Position numbers and translations under genes: made by a program. A stretch of DNA of 64,000 nt from Streptomyces sp. DG2A-72 (GTDB lineage Bacteria > Actinomycetota > Actinomycetes > Streptomycetales > Streptomycetaceae). The DNA lies in assembly GCF_030499575.1 (NCBI RefSeq), contig NZ_JASTLC010000001.1:4116001-4180000 (forward strand). Reading direction: 5' to 3'. Positions 29,065 through 41,811 of the stretch are shown here, piece by piece (the first letter of the stretch is position 1; every line of letters starts with the position of its first letter). Under the pieces are notes generated by a model. It ran no database searches and was not told the DNA's origin. It saw only the letters and a program-made list of their open reading frames with translations.

Positions 29065-29678
29065 CGTCCGCTCTCGTGGTTGCCGTCGTGCTTGCGCAGA
29101 TAGTCGCTGAGCTCGTCGAGCTCGGCGCGCACCTGGTCGATCCGGGCCGGGGCGGGGCGCTGCGGCCGGGTGGGTATCGGCGCCCGGTCCGCGGCGGCCT
29201 GGGGCATCGGGGGCGGGAAGTGCGGGGCGGCCGGGGTCTGCGGCGCGGTGGTGGCGGGGTACGGCGTCGACCGCTGCGGGTAGCCCTGCCCCGGTATCGG
29301 CGTCTGCCCCGCGCCGTACGCACCGGCGCCGTGGCGGAGCCGCTGGAAGTGGCGTATCTCGGCGACGAGGTAGTACGCGATGCTCGCCACCAGCGAACCC
29401 AGCAGCAGGAAGAGCCCGAGCCAGCCGCCCGGGGTGTGGATCTCCTCGCCGGGCTCGGAGCCGAGCAGCCCGACCGCGACGATATCGATGGCGATCAGGG
29501 CCCCGAGCAGGATCCAGTCGCGCATCTTGCGGGTGACGACCGCCAGGCGCAGCAGCATCGTCCAGGCGAGGAAGCCGAAGCTGATGATCGAGAGCGTCAC
29601 GAACACCACACGCAGCAGAACCAGCCACAGCGTCGGGGGCGGCTGCTTCACCGGCTGCGGGTAGCCGTGGCCATGCAT
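29061..29678 (-). CDS. Three-helix membrane protein coupled to the Ser/Thr kinase
   Basis: The 205-residue protein has hydrophobic segments near residues 18-45 (LWLVLLRVVFVTLSIISFGFL), 56-74 and 86-106. A long proline/glutamine/alanine-rich cytoplasmic tail follows, ending in a short acidic helix (RAELDELSDYLRKHDGN). No family name is certain. AGGAG precedes the ATG at the right distance. The stop overlaps the kinase start by four bases, so the two are co-translated. A role as adaptor or substrate of the kinase is inference. Confidence 0.8.
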   Translation of the reverse strand: MHGHGYPQPVKQPPPTLWLVLLRVVFVTLSIISFGFLAWTMLLRLAVVTRKMRDWILLGALIAIDIVAVGLLGSEPGEEIHTPGGWLGLFLLLGSLVASIAYYLVAEIRHFQRLRHGAGAYGAGQTPIPGQGYPQRSTPYPATTAPQTPAAPHFPPPMPQAAADRAPIPTRPQRPAPARIDQVRAELDELSDYLRKHDGNHESGR

Positions 29679-29861
29679 GACTGCTCCTGGTGCCTGAAGT
29701 GGGGTGTAGGGGACCCTCGGCGTCGCCTCGCGCGGGCGCGACGTCGGTGGTGCGATTGTTCGGTTCGAGCGTATAGGCCGACACCGACAACCGGTCCGCG
29801 TTGTACCGAACCGTTGTCGTGCGACCGGTCCCCTACGACCTCCCGGGCGAGAGCCGCACCG

Positions 29862-30605
29862 TCACACCACGTGCCGCATCCACACGTTGGGCTCGACATA
29901 CACGGCGTACCCCTGCTCCGGTTCGCACCGCACCGGTACAAGCCCGCCCGGCACCTCGATGTCACCGGCGGTGTCGAAGGGCAGGCCCGTCCAGCCGCGC
30001 CACTGCTCCAGCGAGCCGGCGACGGTCATGGACGCCGGGGCGATGGAGTCGATGACGGCACCGGCGCGGGCGTGGACGCGCAGCCAGGGGTCGTGCGGGA
30101 GCCCGTCGGGGCGTACGCGGTGGGCGTACTCCTCGATGGGCGTGCGCACTTCGAGGTGCTTGGCGCTGGGGCGGACCGGGGCGACGACCTCGCCGAAGCC
30201 GTGCGCTCGGGCGTTCTCGCGCATCGCCGACAGCATGCGGCCGGACAGTCCGCGCCCCTGGGCGTGCGGGGCGACGGTGATGGAGATGGCGCTGACCGTG
30301 TCGGGGCGGACCCCGCGGCGCAGGTCACCGAAGGCCCACACCAGCACTTCGTCCCACCCGCGCGCGGGCAGTTGGCCCCGCCCTTCGGCGGCGAGAGCGA
30401 AGGGCACGCTCTTGGCGTGCGCCACGACCTCGCCCGTCTCGTCCTCGGCGAACAGCACGAACTCCGGGAGTTCGGCAGCGATGCGCGGATAGTGGGCGTC
30501 GCCCACGGCGTCGTTGATGACGAACTCCGGCCAGCTGTTGGGCATTTCGGCGATCCGCTGACGCGCCTCGGGACGTTCGGCCAGGCTCCATACCTTCAGC
30601 TCCAT
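29862..30605 (-). CDS. GNAT-family N-acetyltransferase
   Basis: This 247-residue protein has the acetyl-CoA pyrophosphate-binding motif A in ISITVAPHAQGRGLSGRMLSAMRENARAHGF (near residues 107-138), with Q/RxxGxG as QGRGLS. The N-terminal half (ELPEFVLFAEDETGEVVAHAKSVPFAL) forms the preceding GNAT strands. The C-terminal 70 residues are an extension specific to this subgroup. The acceptor substrate is unknown. It starts 16 bp after the HNH lipoprotein stop on the same strand. Confidence 0.85.
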   Translation of the reverse strand: MELKVWSLAERPEARQRIAEMPNSWPEFVINDAVGDAHYPRIAAELPEFVLFAEDETGEVVAHAKSVPFALAAEGRGQLPARGWDEVLVWAFGDLRRGVRPDTVSAISITVAPHAQGRGLSGRMLSAMRENARAHGFGEVVAPVRPSAKHLEVRTPIEEYAHRVRPDGLPHDPWLRVHARAGAVIDSIAPASMTVAGSLEQWRGWTGLPFDTAGDIEVPGGLVPVRCEPEQGYAVYVEPNVWMRHVV

Positions 30606-30620
30606 GCGGTCACCGTAGGT

Positions 30621-31385
30621 TCAGCCTCCGCACTGGCGCAGCATTATTTCCTTGTCGGGTGCCGTCACCGGCATCTCGTATTTCAGGGAGACCTGCGCGA
30701 AGCGGACCGCGTAGGAGCAGCGGATCCGTTTGTTCGGGGGGAGCCAGGACGCCGGGCCGGAGTCGCCCTTGGAGCTGTTGGCGCGGCCCTGGGCCGGGAT
30801 CAGGTTGAGCGGGTCGTTCGCCAGTTGCTCGCGTTTGTTCTCGGACCAGCGTGCGGCGCCCATCTGCCAGCTGTAGGAGAGCGGCACCATGTGGTCGATC
30901 TGCACCTCGGTGGCCTTCTGCTTGCGCCACTCGATGGTCGTGCCGGTGTACGGGTCGTGCAGTGTCATGGAGATGACGACGCAGTCCGAGCCGGAGCGGA
31001 AACGGACGTCCTCGCCGTCCCGTTGGAGGAGGTCGTTGCGGGTGTCGCAGCCGTTGCGGGCCAGCGGCACACCGTCCGCCGAGTCCATCCACGCGTAGCC
31101 GAACTCGTCGCGCTCGTAACCCGTCTTGGGGCCGCGCCCCTTGGTCGTCACCTTCTCGATCAGCGCCCGCGCCTCGGCCCGGTCGGCGTCCGAGGTGAGG
31201 GGCGCGAGGCCCGGTTTCGTCCCGTCCGGGTTGTCGAACGGGCTGGTGCCGGAGCCGGAGGGTTCGTTGGCGCCGGAGGGCTCGCTGTCGACCTCGGGCA
31301 GATCGACGTTCTCGCAGCCCGCGAGCAGTAGTGCCATGCCGAGCATTACGGCGGCGGCGGCCGCCCCACCCCTGAGTTGTTTCAC
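30621..31385 (-). CDS. Secreted HNH nuclease-family lipoprotein (DUF1524)
   Basis: This 254-residue protein begins at GTG with a lipoprotein signal (AAAAAVMLGMALLLAGC, lipobox LAGC at about residue 23). A short acidic linker follows, then a DUF1524/HNH fold: VQIDHMVPLSYSWQMGA provides the first histidine pair, and LANDPLNLIPAQGRANSSKGD and LPPNKRIRCSY the asparagine/lysine region. Conserved cysteines (NGCDTRND, RCSYAVRF, RQCGG) suggest disulfides outside the cell. Such proteins are abundant in Streptomyces and may degrade extracellular DNA; activity is inferred from motif only. Confidence 0.88.
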   Translation of the reverse strand: MKQLRGGAAAAAVMLGMALLLAGCENVDLPEVDSEPSGANEPSGSGTSPFDNPDGTKPGLAPLTSDADRAEARALIEKVTTKGRGPKTGYERDEFGYAWMDSADGVPLARNGCDTRNDLLQRDGEDVRFRSGSDCVVISMTLHDPYTGTTIEWRKQKATEVQIDHMVPLSYSWQMGAARWSENKREQLANDPLNLIPAQGRANSSKGDSGPASWLPPNKRIRCSYAVRFAQVSLKYEMPVTAPDKEIMLRQCGG

Positions 31386-31496
31386 GTTGTCCCACGGTAG
31401 CGGCCGAGAGGTCCAGACCATATAGGCCCTTAAAGGGCATACATCTCAAGTCGGGCGTATCGTCGGTATCTGAGTAACCTCCGGAAGGAGCTCTGG

Positions 31497-31679
31497 ATGG
31501 GCATCTTCGAGAAGCTCAGGAACCAGGTGAAGGGCGACAAGGCCAAGGACATGTCCGACACCGCGGAACAGAAGGTCAACGAGAAGACGGGCAACAAGTA
31601 CGAGAGCCAGGTCGACCAGGCGCAGCAGAGGGCCGAGGGCGCCATGGGCATGGATCGCGACAAGCCCGAACAGCCGTAG
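31497..31679 (+). CDS. Small antitoxin-like protein (MT0933 family)
   Basis: This 60-residue, highly charged protein begins MGIFEKLRNQVKGDKAKDM and contains VNEKTGNKYESQVDQAQQRAEG, the pattern of the MT0933/Rv0909-type antitoxin family. The family's toxin partner is not adjacent here, and in Streptomyces these proteins usually occur alone. GGAAGGAG lies six bases before the ATG. It could equally be a general stress peptide of the CsbD kind. Confidence 0.75.
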   Translation: MGIFEKLRNQVKGDKAKDMSDTAEQKVNEKTGNKYESQVDQAQQRAEGAMGMDRDKPEQP

Positions 31680-31761
31680 CCACCAGACTCACGGAGGACA
31701 GCAGACCAGGCCGTCCGCGGACACCCACTTCCCGCGGACGGCTTCACACGCTCTGCGAGCT

Positions 31762-35292
<3,531 letters not shown>

Positions 35293-35449
35293 GTGGAGGG
35301 GGCTTCCGTCCGGGGGTGGGCAACACGAAGGGCCCGACTCGTCGCACGGGCCGGGGGGTCTCCAGCGTACGTCGGCGTCGGCGCGGGTGTCGGGGGCTGT
35401 GGATAACGTCCGCTGCATGGTGCCCGGCGCTGGTGCGGGCGTCGCAGTG

Positions 35450-35668
35450 TCTCGCCCCCGCCGCCCCTACCCGTCCCATCCCTGGGGGCTGCGCCCCCAG
35501 ACCCCCGCTTCGGCCCTGAACGGGCCTTGTCCTCAAACGCCGGACGGGCTGGGTAAGTCAGCCCCTCCGGCGTTTGAGGAGCGGGGGTCCAGGGGGCGGA
35601 GCCCCCTGGCGGGGTCGAAGGGGCGGAGCCCCTGGAGGATGGGAATGGGTAGGGGCGGCGGGGGCGAA
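35450..35668. repeat. Long palindromic intergenic element, copy 2
   Basis: This 219-bp element has the same sequence order and arms as 2661-2875. It begins TCTCGCCCCCGCCGCCCC, contains CTGGGGGCTGCGCCCCCAGA and CGGCGTTTGAGGAGCGGGG, and ends with GGGTAGGGGCGGCGGGGGCGA. It differs by a few substitutions and short indels at the centre (GGGTAAGTCAGCCCC versus GAAAATCAGCCCC). It lies between divergent mfd and the ABC permease terminator, so it is not tied to one gene arrangement. Confidence 0.85.
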
Positions 35669-35689
35669 ATCCGGGCCGACATGCACGAA

Positions 35690-35731
35690 CCCGGTGCCGA
35701 GGAGTCCCCCCAAGACTCCCCGGCACCGGGC
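35690..35731 (-). terminator. Hairpin after the second ABC permease
   Basis: CCCGGTGCCG-A-GGAGT (35690-35705) pairs with ACTCC-C-CGGCACCGGG (35715-35730) with one internal mismatch. It lies 30 bp past the leftward permease stop. Confidence 0.7.
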
Positions 35732-35760
35732 CCTTCCCCCGCAACCCCCGTATGCGGTGG

Positions 35761-38325
35761 CTACTCGGTCGCGATGGCGTTCAGGACGTTCATGCGGCCC
35801 GCCCGGAAGGCCGGGATCAGCGCGGCGAAGAGGCCGACGAAGGCCGAGCCCACGAACACGCCGCCGATCGTCACCCAGGGGATCTCCAGGACGTTCAGGC
35901 CCTCCAGGGCGAGGAGCTTCTGGGCGGTGGCGCCCCAGCCCATGCCGAGGCCGAGGCCCAGCAGCGCCCCGAACAGGGCGATGACCACCGACTCCATGCG
36001 GATCATCCGGCGCAGCTGGCGGCGCGAGAGGCCGATGGCCCGCATCAGGCCGATCTCCCGCGTCCGTTCCACCACCGAGAGGGCCAACGTGTTCACCACG
36101 CCCAGCACCGCCACGATGATCGCCAGGGCGAGCAGGCCGTAGACCATGTTCAGGAGCTGGCCGACCTGGTCCTTCAGTTCCTGCTTGTAGTCGGTCTGGT
36201 CGCGGACCTGGTACTGCGGGTACGGCTCCAGGGATTTCTTCAGGGCGGCGTACGCCTCTTCCTGCTGACCGTCCTTGGCCTTGGCGAACATGATCTGGTT
36301 CGGCGGGATCTTGTCGGCGGGGACGTACTTCCGCATGGTCTCGAGGCTGGTGTAGCGCGCCCCCTGGTCGATGGCGGTGTCGTCGTCCGTGATGGCGGCG
36401 ACCTTGAGCTTGGCGGTCTCGCCGCCCTTGAAGGCGACGGTGATGGTGTCACCGACGCGGACGCCGTGCTTCTTGGCGTAGTCGGAGCCGACCGACATCG
36501 CGTCCTTGCCGTACGCGGCCGGCAGGCTGCCCGCCGTGGTGGGGCGGCGCAGGTCCTCGGCGTACGTCGGGTCGGCGGCCGTGAGGCCGGAGTCGTCCGT
36601 CTTGCCGTCCGGGGAGGTCAGCGTGGCGTCGAGGTCCTTGTAGGAGGTGACGTGGGCCAGGCCCGGGCTCCGCTGCATCGCCTTCTCGGCCTGCGGCACG
36701 ATCCGCTGGTTGCCCTGGACGATGAAGTCCGCGCCGACCGACTTGTCGAGCTCGCTGGTGGCCGAGGCGACCATCGAGGAGCCGACGACCGACAGACAGG
36801 CGACCAGCGCGAGGCCGATCATCAGGGCCGCGGCGGTGGCGCCGGTGCGGCGCGGGTTGCGCAGCGCGTTGCGCTCGGCCATGCGGCCGACGGGACCGAA
36901 GGCCCGCAGCAGCACCGCGCTGATCACCCGGACGACCCCGCCCGCCAGCAGCGGGCCGATGACGACGAAGCCGATGAGGGAGAGGACGATCCCCGCGCCC
37001 AGCATCAGCGCGCCCTCGCTCGCCTTGTCCGCGTTCGCCGCGGTGTAGAGGGCGAGCCCGCCGGCGCCCGTGAGCACCGTGCCGATCACGCCGCGGATCC
37101 AGCCGGCCTTGACGTCGGCCGGCGTACCGGCGTCGCGCAGCGCGGCCATCGGGGAGACCTTGCCGGCGCGGCGGGCCGGGAGGTAGGCGGCGAGGACGGT
37201 GACGACGACGCCGAGGATCACACCGGCGATCGGGGTGCTGACCTTGATGGTGAGGTCGTCGGTGGAGAGGTTCATCCCGGCCATCGACATGAGCTTCATC
37301 AGGCCGATGGCGATACCGACACCGGCGGCGACGCCGAGGATGGAACCCACGACACCGAGGAACAGCGCCTCGACCAGCACGGAACGGTTGACCTGCTTGC
37401 GGGACGAACCGATCGCCCGCATCAGGCCGATCTCGCGGGTGCGCTGGGCGACCAGCATCGAGAAGGTGTTGATGATCAGGAAGATGCCGACGAGGAAGGC
37501 GATCCCGGCGAAGCCGAGCATGGCGTACTTGATGACGTCCATGAACTCGCCGACGTCCTTGCGGTTCTCGTCCGCGGTCTCCTGCTGCGTCTGGATCTTG
37601 TACGTGCCGTCCAGGGCCTGTGTGACGTTCTGCTTGAGCTGCGCGTCGGAGACGCCCGCCGCCGCGGTGACGTTGAACTGCGTGAACAGGCCGGTGGAAC
37701 CGAGGAGTTCGCGCTGGGCGGTGTCGGTGTCGAAGTAGACGACGGAGGCGCCGGGGTTGGTCACCTTGAAGGTGGCGATACCGACGATCTTCGCGGTGAA
37801 GTCACCGGTCTGCGCGATGGTGCGCAGCTCGTCACCCAGCTTCAGATGGTGCTTGTCGGCGGTGTCGGCGTCGACCATCACCTCGGTCGGCCCGCGCGGG
37901 GCGTGTCCGGAGGTGATCTCCATGGAACGCAGGTCGTTCTTGGTCCAGTTGCCGGCGATGGTGGGCGCGCCGGTCGTCGACCCCATGTTCTTGTTGTCGC
38001 TGTTGACGACGGTCACGTTCATCGAACTGACCGCGCCCTCGGCCGACTTGACGCCCTCGGCCTTCTGGGCCTGCGCCAGCAGCGAGGCGGGCAGCGACTC
38101 CGGGACGCCGTTCTGCGGGGCCTCGTCGGTCTTGGCCTCCTTGGGGGAGACCGTCACGTCGGAGGAAGTCGTCGCGAAGAGCTTGTCGAACGTCGTGTTC
38201 ATGGTGTCGGTGAACACGAGCGTGCCGCACACGAACGCCACCGACAGCAGCACCGCGACCGCGGAGAGGGCCATCCGGCCCTTGTGCGCAAAGAAGTTGC
38301 GCATGGAGGTCTTCAGGACGGTCAT
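35761..38325 (-). CDS. FtsX/MacB-family ABC permease (second system)
   Basis: This 854-residue membrane protein has the same plan as the permease at 9798-12332. An N-terminal helix (MALSAVAVLLSVAFVCGTLVF) is followed by an external domain and an FtsX block with AQRTREIGLMRAIGSSRKQVNRS. Middle helices, a second external domain and a final FtsX block (VERTREIGLMRAIGLSRRQLRRM) follow. The two RTREIGLMRAIG repeats show internal duplication. It follows its ATPase with an ATGA overlap, so the two are coupled. It is an exporter-type or membrane-remodelling transporter of unknown substrate. Confidence 0.92.
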   Translation of the reverse strand: MTVLKTSMRNFFAHKGRMALSAVAVLLSVAFVCGTLVFTDTMNTTFDKLFATTSSDVTVSPKEAKTDEAPQNGVPESLPASLLAQAQKAEGVKSAEGAVSSMNVTVVNSDNKNMGSTTGAPTIAGNWTKNDLRSMEITSGHAPRGPTEVMVDADTADKHHLKLGDELRTIAQTGDFTAKIVGIATFKVTNPGASVVYFDTDTAQRELLGSTGLFTQFNVTAAAGVSDAQLKQNVTQALDGTYKIQTQQETADENRKDVGEFMDVIKYAMLGFAGIAFLVGIFLIINTFSMLVAQRTREIGLMRAIGSSRKQVNRSVLVEALFLGVVGSILGVAAGVGIAIGLMKLMSMAGMNLSTDDLTIKVSTPIAGVILGVVVTVLAAYLPARRAGKVSPMAALRDAGTPADVKAGWIRGVIGTVLTGAGGLALYTAANADKASEGALMLGAGIVLSLIGFVVIGPLLAGGVVRVISAVLLRAFGPVGRMAERNALRNPRRTGATAAALMIGLALVACLSVVGSSMVASATSELDKSVGADFIVQGNQRIVPQAEKAMQRSPGLAHVTSYKDLDATLTSPDGKTDDSGLTAADPTYAEDLRRPTTAGSLPAAYGKDAMSVGSDYAKKHGVRVGDTITVAFKGGETAKLKVAAITDDDTAIDQGARYTSLETMRKYVPADKIPPNQIMFAKAKDGQQEEAYAALKKSLEPYPQYQVRDQTDYKQELKDQVGQLLNMVYGLLALAIIVAVLGVVNTLALSVVERTREIGLMRAIGLSRRQLRRMIRMESVVIALFGALLGLGLGMGWGATAQKLLALEGLNVLEIPWVTIGGVFVGSAFVGLFAALIPAFRAGRMNVLNAIATE

Positions 38326-39110
38326 GACGTACGACCCCGGGCGTCGAAGTCCTTCATCCGGTCGAGGACGGCGTCGGCGGTCGGCTTGTACATCTCGTCG
38401 ACGATGCGCCCGTCGGCGAGGTACAGCACGCGGTCGGAGTACGAGGCGGCCACCGGGTCGTGGGTGACGATCACGATGGTCTGCCCCAGCTCGTCCACGG
38501 ACCGCCGCAGGAACCCGAGCACCTCGGCACCGGCCCGCGAGTCCAGGTTTCCGGTCGGCTCGTCACCGAAGATGATCTCAGGCCGGGCGGCCAACGCCCG
38601 GGCCACGGCGACACGTTGCTGCTGCCCGCCGGAGAGCTGCGTCGGCCGGTGCTTGAGCCGGTCGCTGAGCCCGACGGTGTCGACGACCCGCCCCAGCCAC
38701 GCCTTGTCGGGCTTCCGCCCGGCGATGTCCATGGGAAGGGTGATGTTCTCTATGGCGTTGAGCGTCGGCAGCAGGTTGTACGCCTGGAAGATGAACCCGA
38801 TCCGGTCCCGGCGCAGCTGCGTGAGCTTCTTGTCCTTCAGCCCGGTGATCTCGGTGTCGTCGAGGTAGATCTGCCCGGACGTCACGGTGTCGAGCCCGGC
38901 GAGGCAGTGCATCAGGGTGGACTTGCCGGACCCCGAGGGGCCCATGATCGCGGTGAACTGCCCGCGAGCGATGTCCACGTCCACCTGGTCCAGGGCGACG
39001 ACACGGGTCTCACCGGACCCGTACGCCTTGACGACCTGCCGCGCCCGCGCGGCAACGGCCGTACGCCCTCCAGTACCCCCGTGCCTGGGAATGGTCACAG
39101 CCGATGTCAC
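38322..39110 (-). CDS. ABC transporter ATPase, LolD/MacB type (second system)
   Basis: The 262-residue ATPase has Walker A GPSGSGKSTL, Q-loop FIFQAYNLLPTL, signature LSGGQQQRV, Walker B IIFGDEPTGNLDSRAGAEV and VIVTHDP. It shares its C-terminal ending (FDARGRTS) with the ATPase at 9028-9798 (FDAKGRTS), so the two systems are close paralogues. GTG 39110 has AGGAG seven bases before it; the open frame runs further upstream without a ribosome site. It is divergent from the MFS exporter. Confidence 0.93.
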   Translation of the reverse strand: MTSAVTIPRHGGTGGRTAVAARARQVVKAYGSGETRVVALDQVDVDIARGQFTAIMGPSGSGKSTLMHCLAGLDTVTSGQIYLDDTEITGLKDKKLTQLRRDRIGFIFQAYNLLPTLNAIENITLPMDIAGRKPDKAWLGRVVDTVGLSDRLKHRPTQLSGGQQQRVAVARALAARPEIIFGDEPTGNLDSRAGAEVLGFLRRSVDELGQTIVIVTHDPVAASYSDRVLYLADGRIVDEMYKPTADAVLDRMKDFDARGRTS

Positions 39111-39546
39111 GGTATGTCTCCTATATCGGTCAGCAGATGAAGCGTGTCGGTTCAGCGGAACCGTGCGTTCGTGCGTTCGTGCGTGAGCTTCGGTACTCGG
39201 TACGCCCATGAGTCTGGTCGCGGCAGGGGGTCCTGCGCGCTGGTGCCCGACCCCGTCTTTTCCTGGGGAAAACCCCACCCCCGCGGGTTCGGTACGGCGC
39301 CCCCCTCGGCGTAAAGCCAGGTTAAGGACGACCCCGTACCCGTCTCGTCCTCCGCCGGTACGAACCCTCCCCGAGCCCTAGTACGGAGAGACCCCTAGGG
39401 GCTGTCCACCCTGCGGTGGAGCGCACCTCGGGGTTCCCTCCACCCTCGGACGCACTCAGCCTCCACCCTCCCGCGACGTGAGGCTCAAGTGGGATGCTGG
39501 CGCGCGGCAGATAGATGCAAGGGGAATGCATGGGGAAGGAAGCCCG
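39111..39546. promoter_or_regulatory. Divergent promoter region between ABC operon and MFS gene
   Basis: There is no gene in 436 bp. It contains three tandem GTGCGTTC-like octamers (39164-39186) and the perfect 10-bp palindrome CCCCTAGGGG (39392-39401). A hairpin-like TTTTCC-TGGGG-AAAACC lies near 39258. The palindrome is a possible operator, but I cannot name the regulator. Confidence 0.45.
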
Positions 39547-41040
39547 GTGGGCAGTACGAGACCTGCGATAGGCGACACCGCACAGCGCACCGGAAGCGAG
39601 AAGCGGGGAGCCGTCGTAGCGGCCCTCATGCTCGCGATGGCGCTGGCGGCCCTCGACTCCACCATCGTCTCCACGGCCGTACCGCAGATCGTCGGCGACC
39701 TCGGCGGCTTCTCGGTCTTCTCCTGGCTCTTCTCCGGCTACCTCCTGGCCGTGACAGTCACCCTCCCCTTGTACGGCAAGCTCTCCGACACCTTCGGCCG
39801 CAAACCGGTGCTGATCGCGGGCGCGGTGGTGTTCCTGCTGGGCTCGCTGCTGTGCGCGGTGGCCTGGAACATGGGGGCGCTGATCGCGTTCCGGATCGTG
39901 CAGGGCCTGGGCGGCGGGGCCCTCCAAGGCACGGTCCAGACGCTGGCCGCCGACATGTACCCGCTCAAGAAACGCCCCAAGATCCAGTCCAAGCTGTCGA
40001 CGGTGTGGGCGGTGTCGGCGGTCGCAGGACCGGGCGTGGGCGGAATCCTGGCGACGTACGCGGACTGGCGCTGGATCTTCCTGATCAACCTGCCGATAGG
40101 GGCGGTCGCGCTGTGGCTGATCGTCCGGTACCTGCACGAACCCGAGCGCGAACGGGCTGCACGCGCGCGTGTCGACTGGGCGGGCGCGCTCGCGGTGTTC
40201 GCCTGCGGCGGCGTGCTGCTGACGGCACTGGTGCAGGGCGGGGTGGCGTGGCCCTGGCTGTCCGCACCATCCCTGGCCTTGTTCGGTACGGGACTCGCGC
40301 TCGTAGCGGTCGTGGTGATCGTCGAGCGGAGAGCCGCCGATCCGATCATCCCCGGGTGGGTGTGGCGGCGCCGCACGATCGCGGCGGTGAACCTGGCGCT
40401 GGGTGCGCTCGGCCTGCTGATGGTGGCACCGACGGTGTTCCTGCCGACGTACGCCCAATCGGTCCTCGGCCTGGCCCCGGTGGCGGCCGGCTTCGTCCTG
40501 TCCGTCTGGACCCTGAGCTGGCCGATCTCGGCGGCGTGCAGCCAGCACGTGTACCGGCGCATCGGATTCCGCAACACGGCGATGCTGGGGGTGGGATCGG
40601 CGTCTCTGCTCCTGCTGGCGTTTCCCTTTCTGCCCTACCCGGGCCAGGCATGGCAACCGGCCCTGCTGATGCTGCTGTTGGGGGCGGCCCTGGGTCTCTT
40701 CCAGCTCCCGCTGCTCGTGGGCGTGCAGTCGACGGTGGGCTGGGAGGAACGCGGCACGACGACCGCGTCGGTCCTCTTCTGCCGCCAGACGGGCCAGACG
40801 ATCGGCGCGGCAGTCTTCGGCGCGGTGGCCAACGGGGTGCTGGCGGCACGGCTGGGCGGGGCGAGCGACCTCGACTCCGTGACACGGGCGCTGGACGCGG
40901 GCGCCGCGTCGGAGTCCGTACGGCGGGCGATCGCGGACGCGGTGCACGCGGTGTACTTGGGGGCGGCGGGGGCGGCTGCGCTGGCGTTCGTGGTGCTGTT
41001 GCTGATGGCGCCGAGGCGTTTCCCGGTGCTCAAGGAATAG
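39547..41040 (+). CDS. MFS multidrug exporter, DHA2 (14-helix) family
   Basis: The roughly 497-residue transporter has motif D1/A of drug:H+ antiporters: LDSTIVSTAVPQIVGDLGG in helix 1 and LYGKLSDTFGRKPVL after helix 2. Motif C is in AVAGPGVGGILATYADWRWIFLINLPIG, and fourteen hydrophobic segments are present. It would export drugs or metabolites using the proton gradient. I prefer GTG 39547 because GGAAGGA lies five bases upstream; ATG 39526 is possible. It overlaps closely with the acetyltransferase (stop to start, three bases), so export and acetylation may be co-expressed. No TetR regulator is adjacent. Confidence 0.9.
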   Translation: MGSTRPAIGDTAQRTGSEKRGAVVAALMLAMALAALDSTIVSTAVPQIVGDLGGFSVFSWLFSGYLLAVTVTLPLYGKLSDTFGRKPVLIAGAVVFLLGSLLCAVAWNMGALIAFRIVQGLGGGALQGTVQTLAADMYPLKKRPKIQSKLSTVWAVSAVAGPGVGGILATYADWRWIFLINLPIGAVALWLIVRYLHEPERERAARARVDWAGALAVFACGGVLLTALVQGGVAWPWLSAPSLALFGTGLALVAVVVIVERRAADPIIPGWVWRRRTIAAVNLALGALGLLMVAPTVFLPTYAQSVLGLAPVAAGFVLSVWTLSWPISAACSQHVYRRIGFRNTAMLGVGSASLLLLAFPFLPYPGQAWQPALLMLLLGAALGLFQLPLLVGVQSTVGWEERGTTTASVLFCRQTGQTIGAAVFGAVANGVLAARLGGASDLDSVTRALDAGAASESVRRAIADAVHAVYLGAAGAAALAFVVLLLMAPRRFPVLKE

Positions 41041-41043
41041 GAG

Positions 41044-41541
41044 ATGGGGGCATTGGTGAGGCTGGAACGGCTGCGCGCCGACCACGCGCGCGTGCTGCTC
41101 GCGTTCGAGCGGGAGAACAGGGAGTACTTCGCGCACTCGATACCGGATCGCGGGGACGCGTACTTCGCCGACTTCGCCGCCAGGCACAGGGCGTTGCTCG
41201 CCGAACAGGACGCCGGGGTCTGCCACTTCCACGTCATCGTCGATGACGAAGGGCGTCTGATCGGGCGCGTCAATCTGATCGACGTCGAGGACGGTTCGGC
41301 GGAACTCGGCTACCGCGTCGGCGAACACGCGGTGGGCAAGGGCGTCGCCACGGAGGCGGTCGCCGAGGTGTGCCGGGTCGCCGGTACGACGTACGGGCTG
41401 ACGTCCCTGATCGCCGTCACCACCCTGGACAACCAAGCCTCCCGGGTCGTCCTGGAACGGAACGCCTTCACCGCCGTAGAAGACATCACGATCGACGACC
41501 GGCCCGGCATCCGCTATCGCCGCTTGCATCTCGGGCACTGA
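41044..41541 (+). CDS. GNAT acetyltransferase, RimJ/RimL type
   Basis: This 165-residue enzyme has VIVDDEGRLIGRVNLIDVEDGSAELGYRVGEHAVGKGVATEAV, the beta-strand/motif A set of the RimJ/RimL branch (acetyl-CoA loop VGKGVA). A conserved NQASRVVLERNAF follows. It probably acetylates an N-terminal amine or small amine. The ATG follows the MFS stop by three bases, with GGAATAGGAG as ribosome site overlapping the upstream stop. A resistance-type pairing with the exporter is conceivable but unproven. Confidence 0.88.
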   Translation: MGALVRLERLRADHARVLLAFERENREYFAHSIPDRGDAYFADFAARHRALLAEQDAGVCHFHVIVDDEGRLIGRVNLIDVEDGSAELGYRVGEHAVGKGVATEAVAEVCRVAGTTYGLTSLIAVTTLDNQASRVVLERNAFTAVEDITIDDRPGIRYRRLHLGH

Positions 41542-41735
41542 CAGGGCGGAAACCGTCCCGCGAGGTCGATGGGGGCGTCCTTCCTGGACGGCTGGTACGT
41601 CACATCCGGTCCCCAGGTCCGCCCACCGTCCCGGGACACCCGCAGCGTCATCGACGCCCCGATGAGCTCGTTTCCCTTCTCTTCGTCCCACTGCCCCACA
41701 CCAACGCCCTTCACTTTGCGTGTTGTTGCCTGCAC
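41514..41735 (-). CDS. Small Cys-rich-tailed hypothetical protein
   Basis: The product is up to 73 residues, with a plausible protein-like core SMTLRVSRDGGRTWGPDVTYQP and the ending FPPCQCPRCKRR, where three cysteines could bind zinc. Similar short proteins sit near XRE/DUF397 genes in Streptomyces. The start is uncertain: 41735 (GTG) or an internal ATG at 41651. It overlaps the acetyltransferase 3' end by 28 bases, convergently. Confidence 0.5.
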   Translation of the reverse strand: MQATTRKVKGVGVGQWDEEKGNELIGASMTLRVSRDGGRTWGPDVTYQPSRKDAPIDLAGRFPPCQCPRCKRR

Positions 41736-41811
41736 AGAGTGACGTCACCGTGGGTACGCTCGGAAGGTAGCTGAGCGTGACAACGGGGTCCGCACGGAGG
41801 GGGTTGCACGG

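Noticed and set aside
31497..31679. Active toxin-antitoxin pair
   Set aside because: The small protein resembles an antitoxin family, but no toxin gene overlaps or adjoins it; the neighbours are an HNH lipoprotein and mfd on the other strand.
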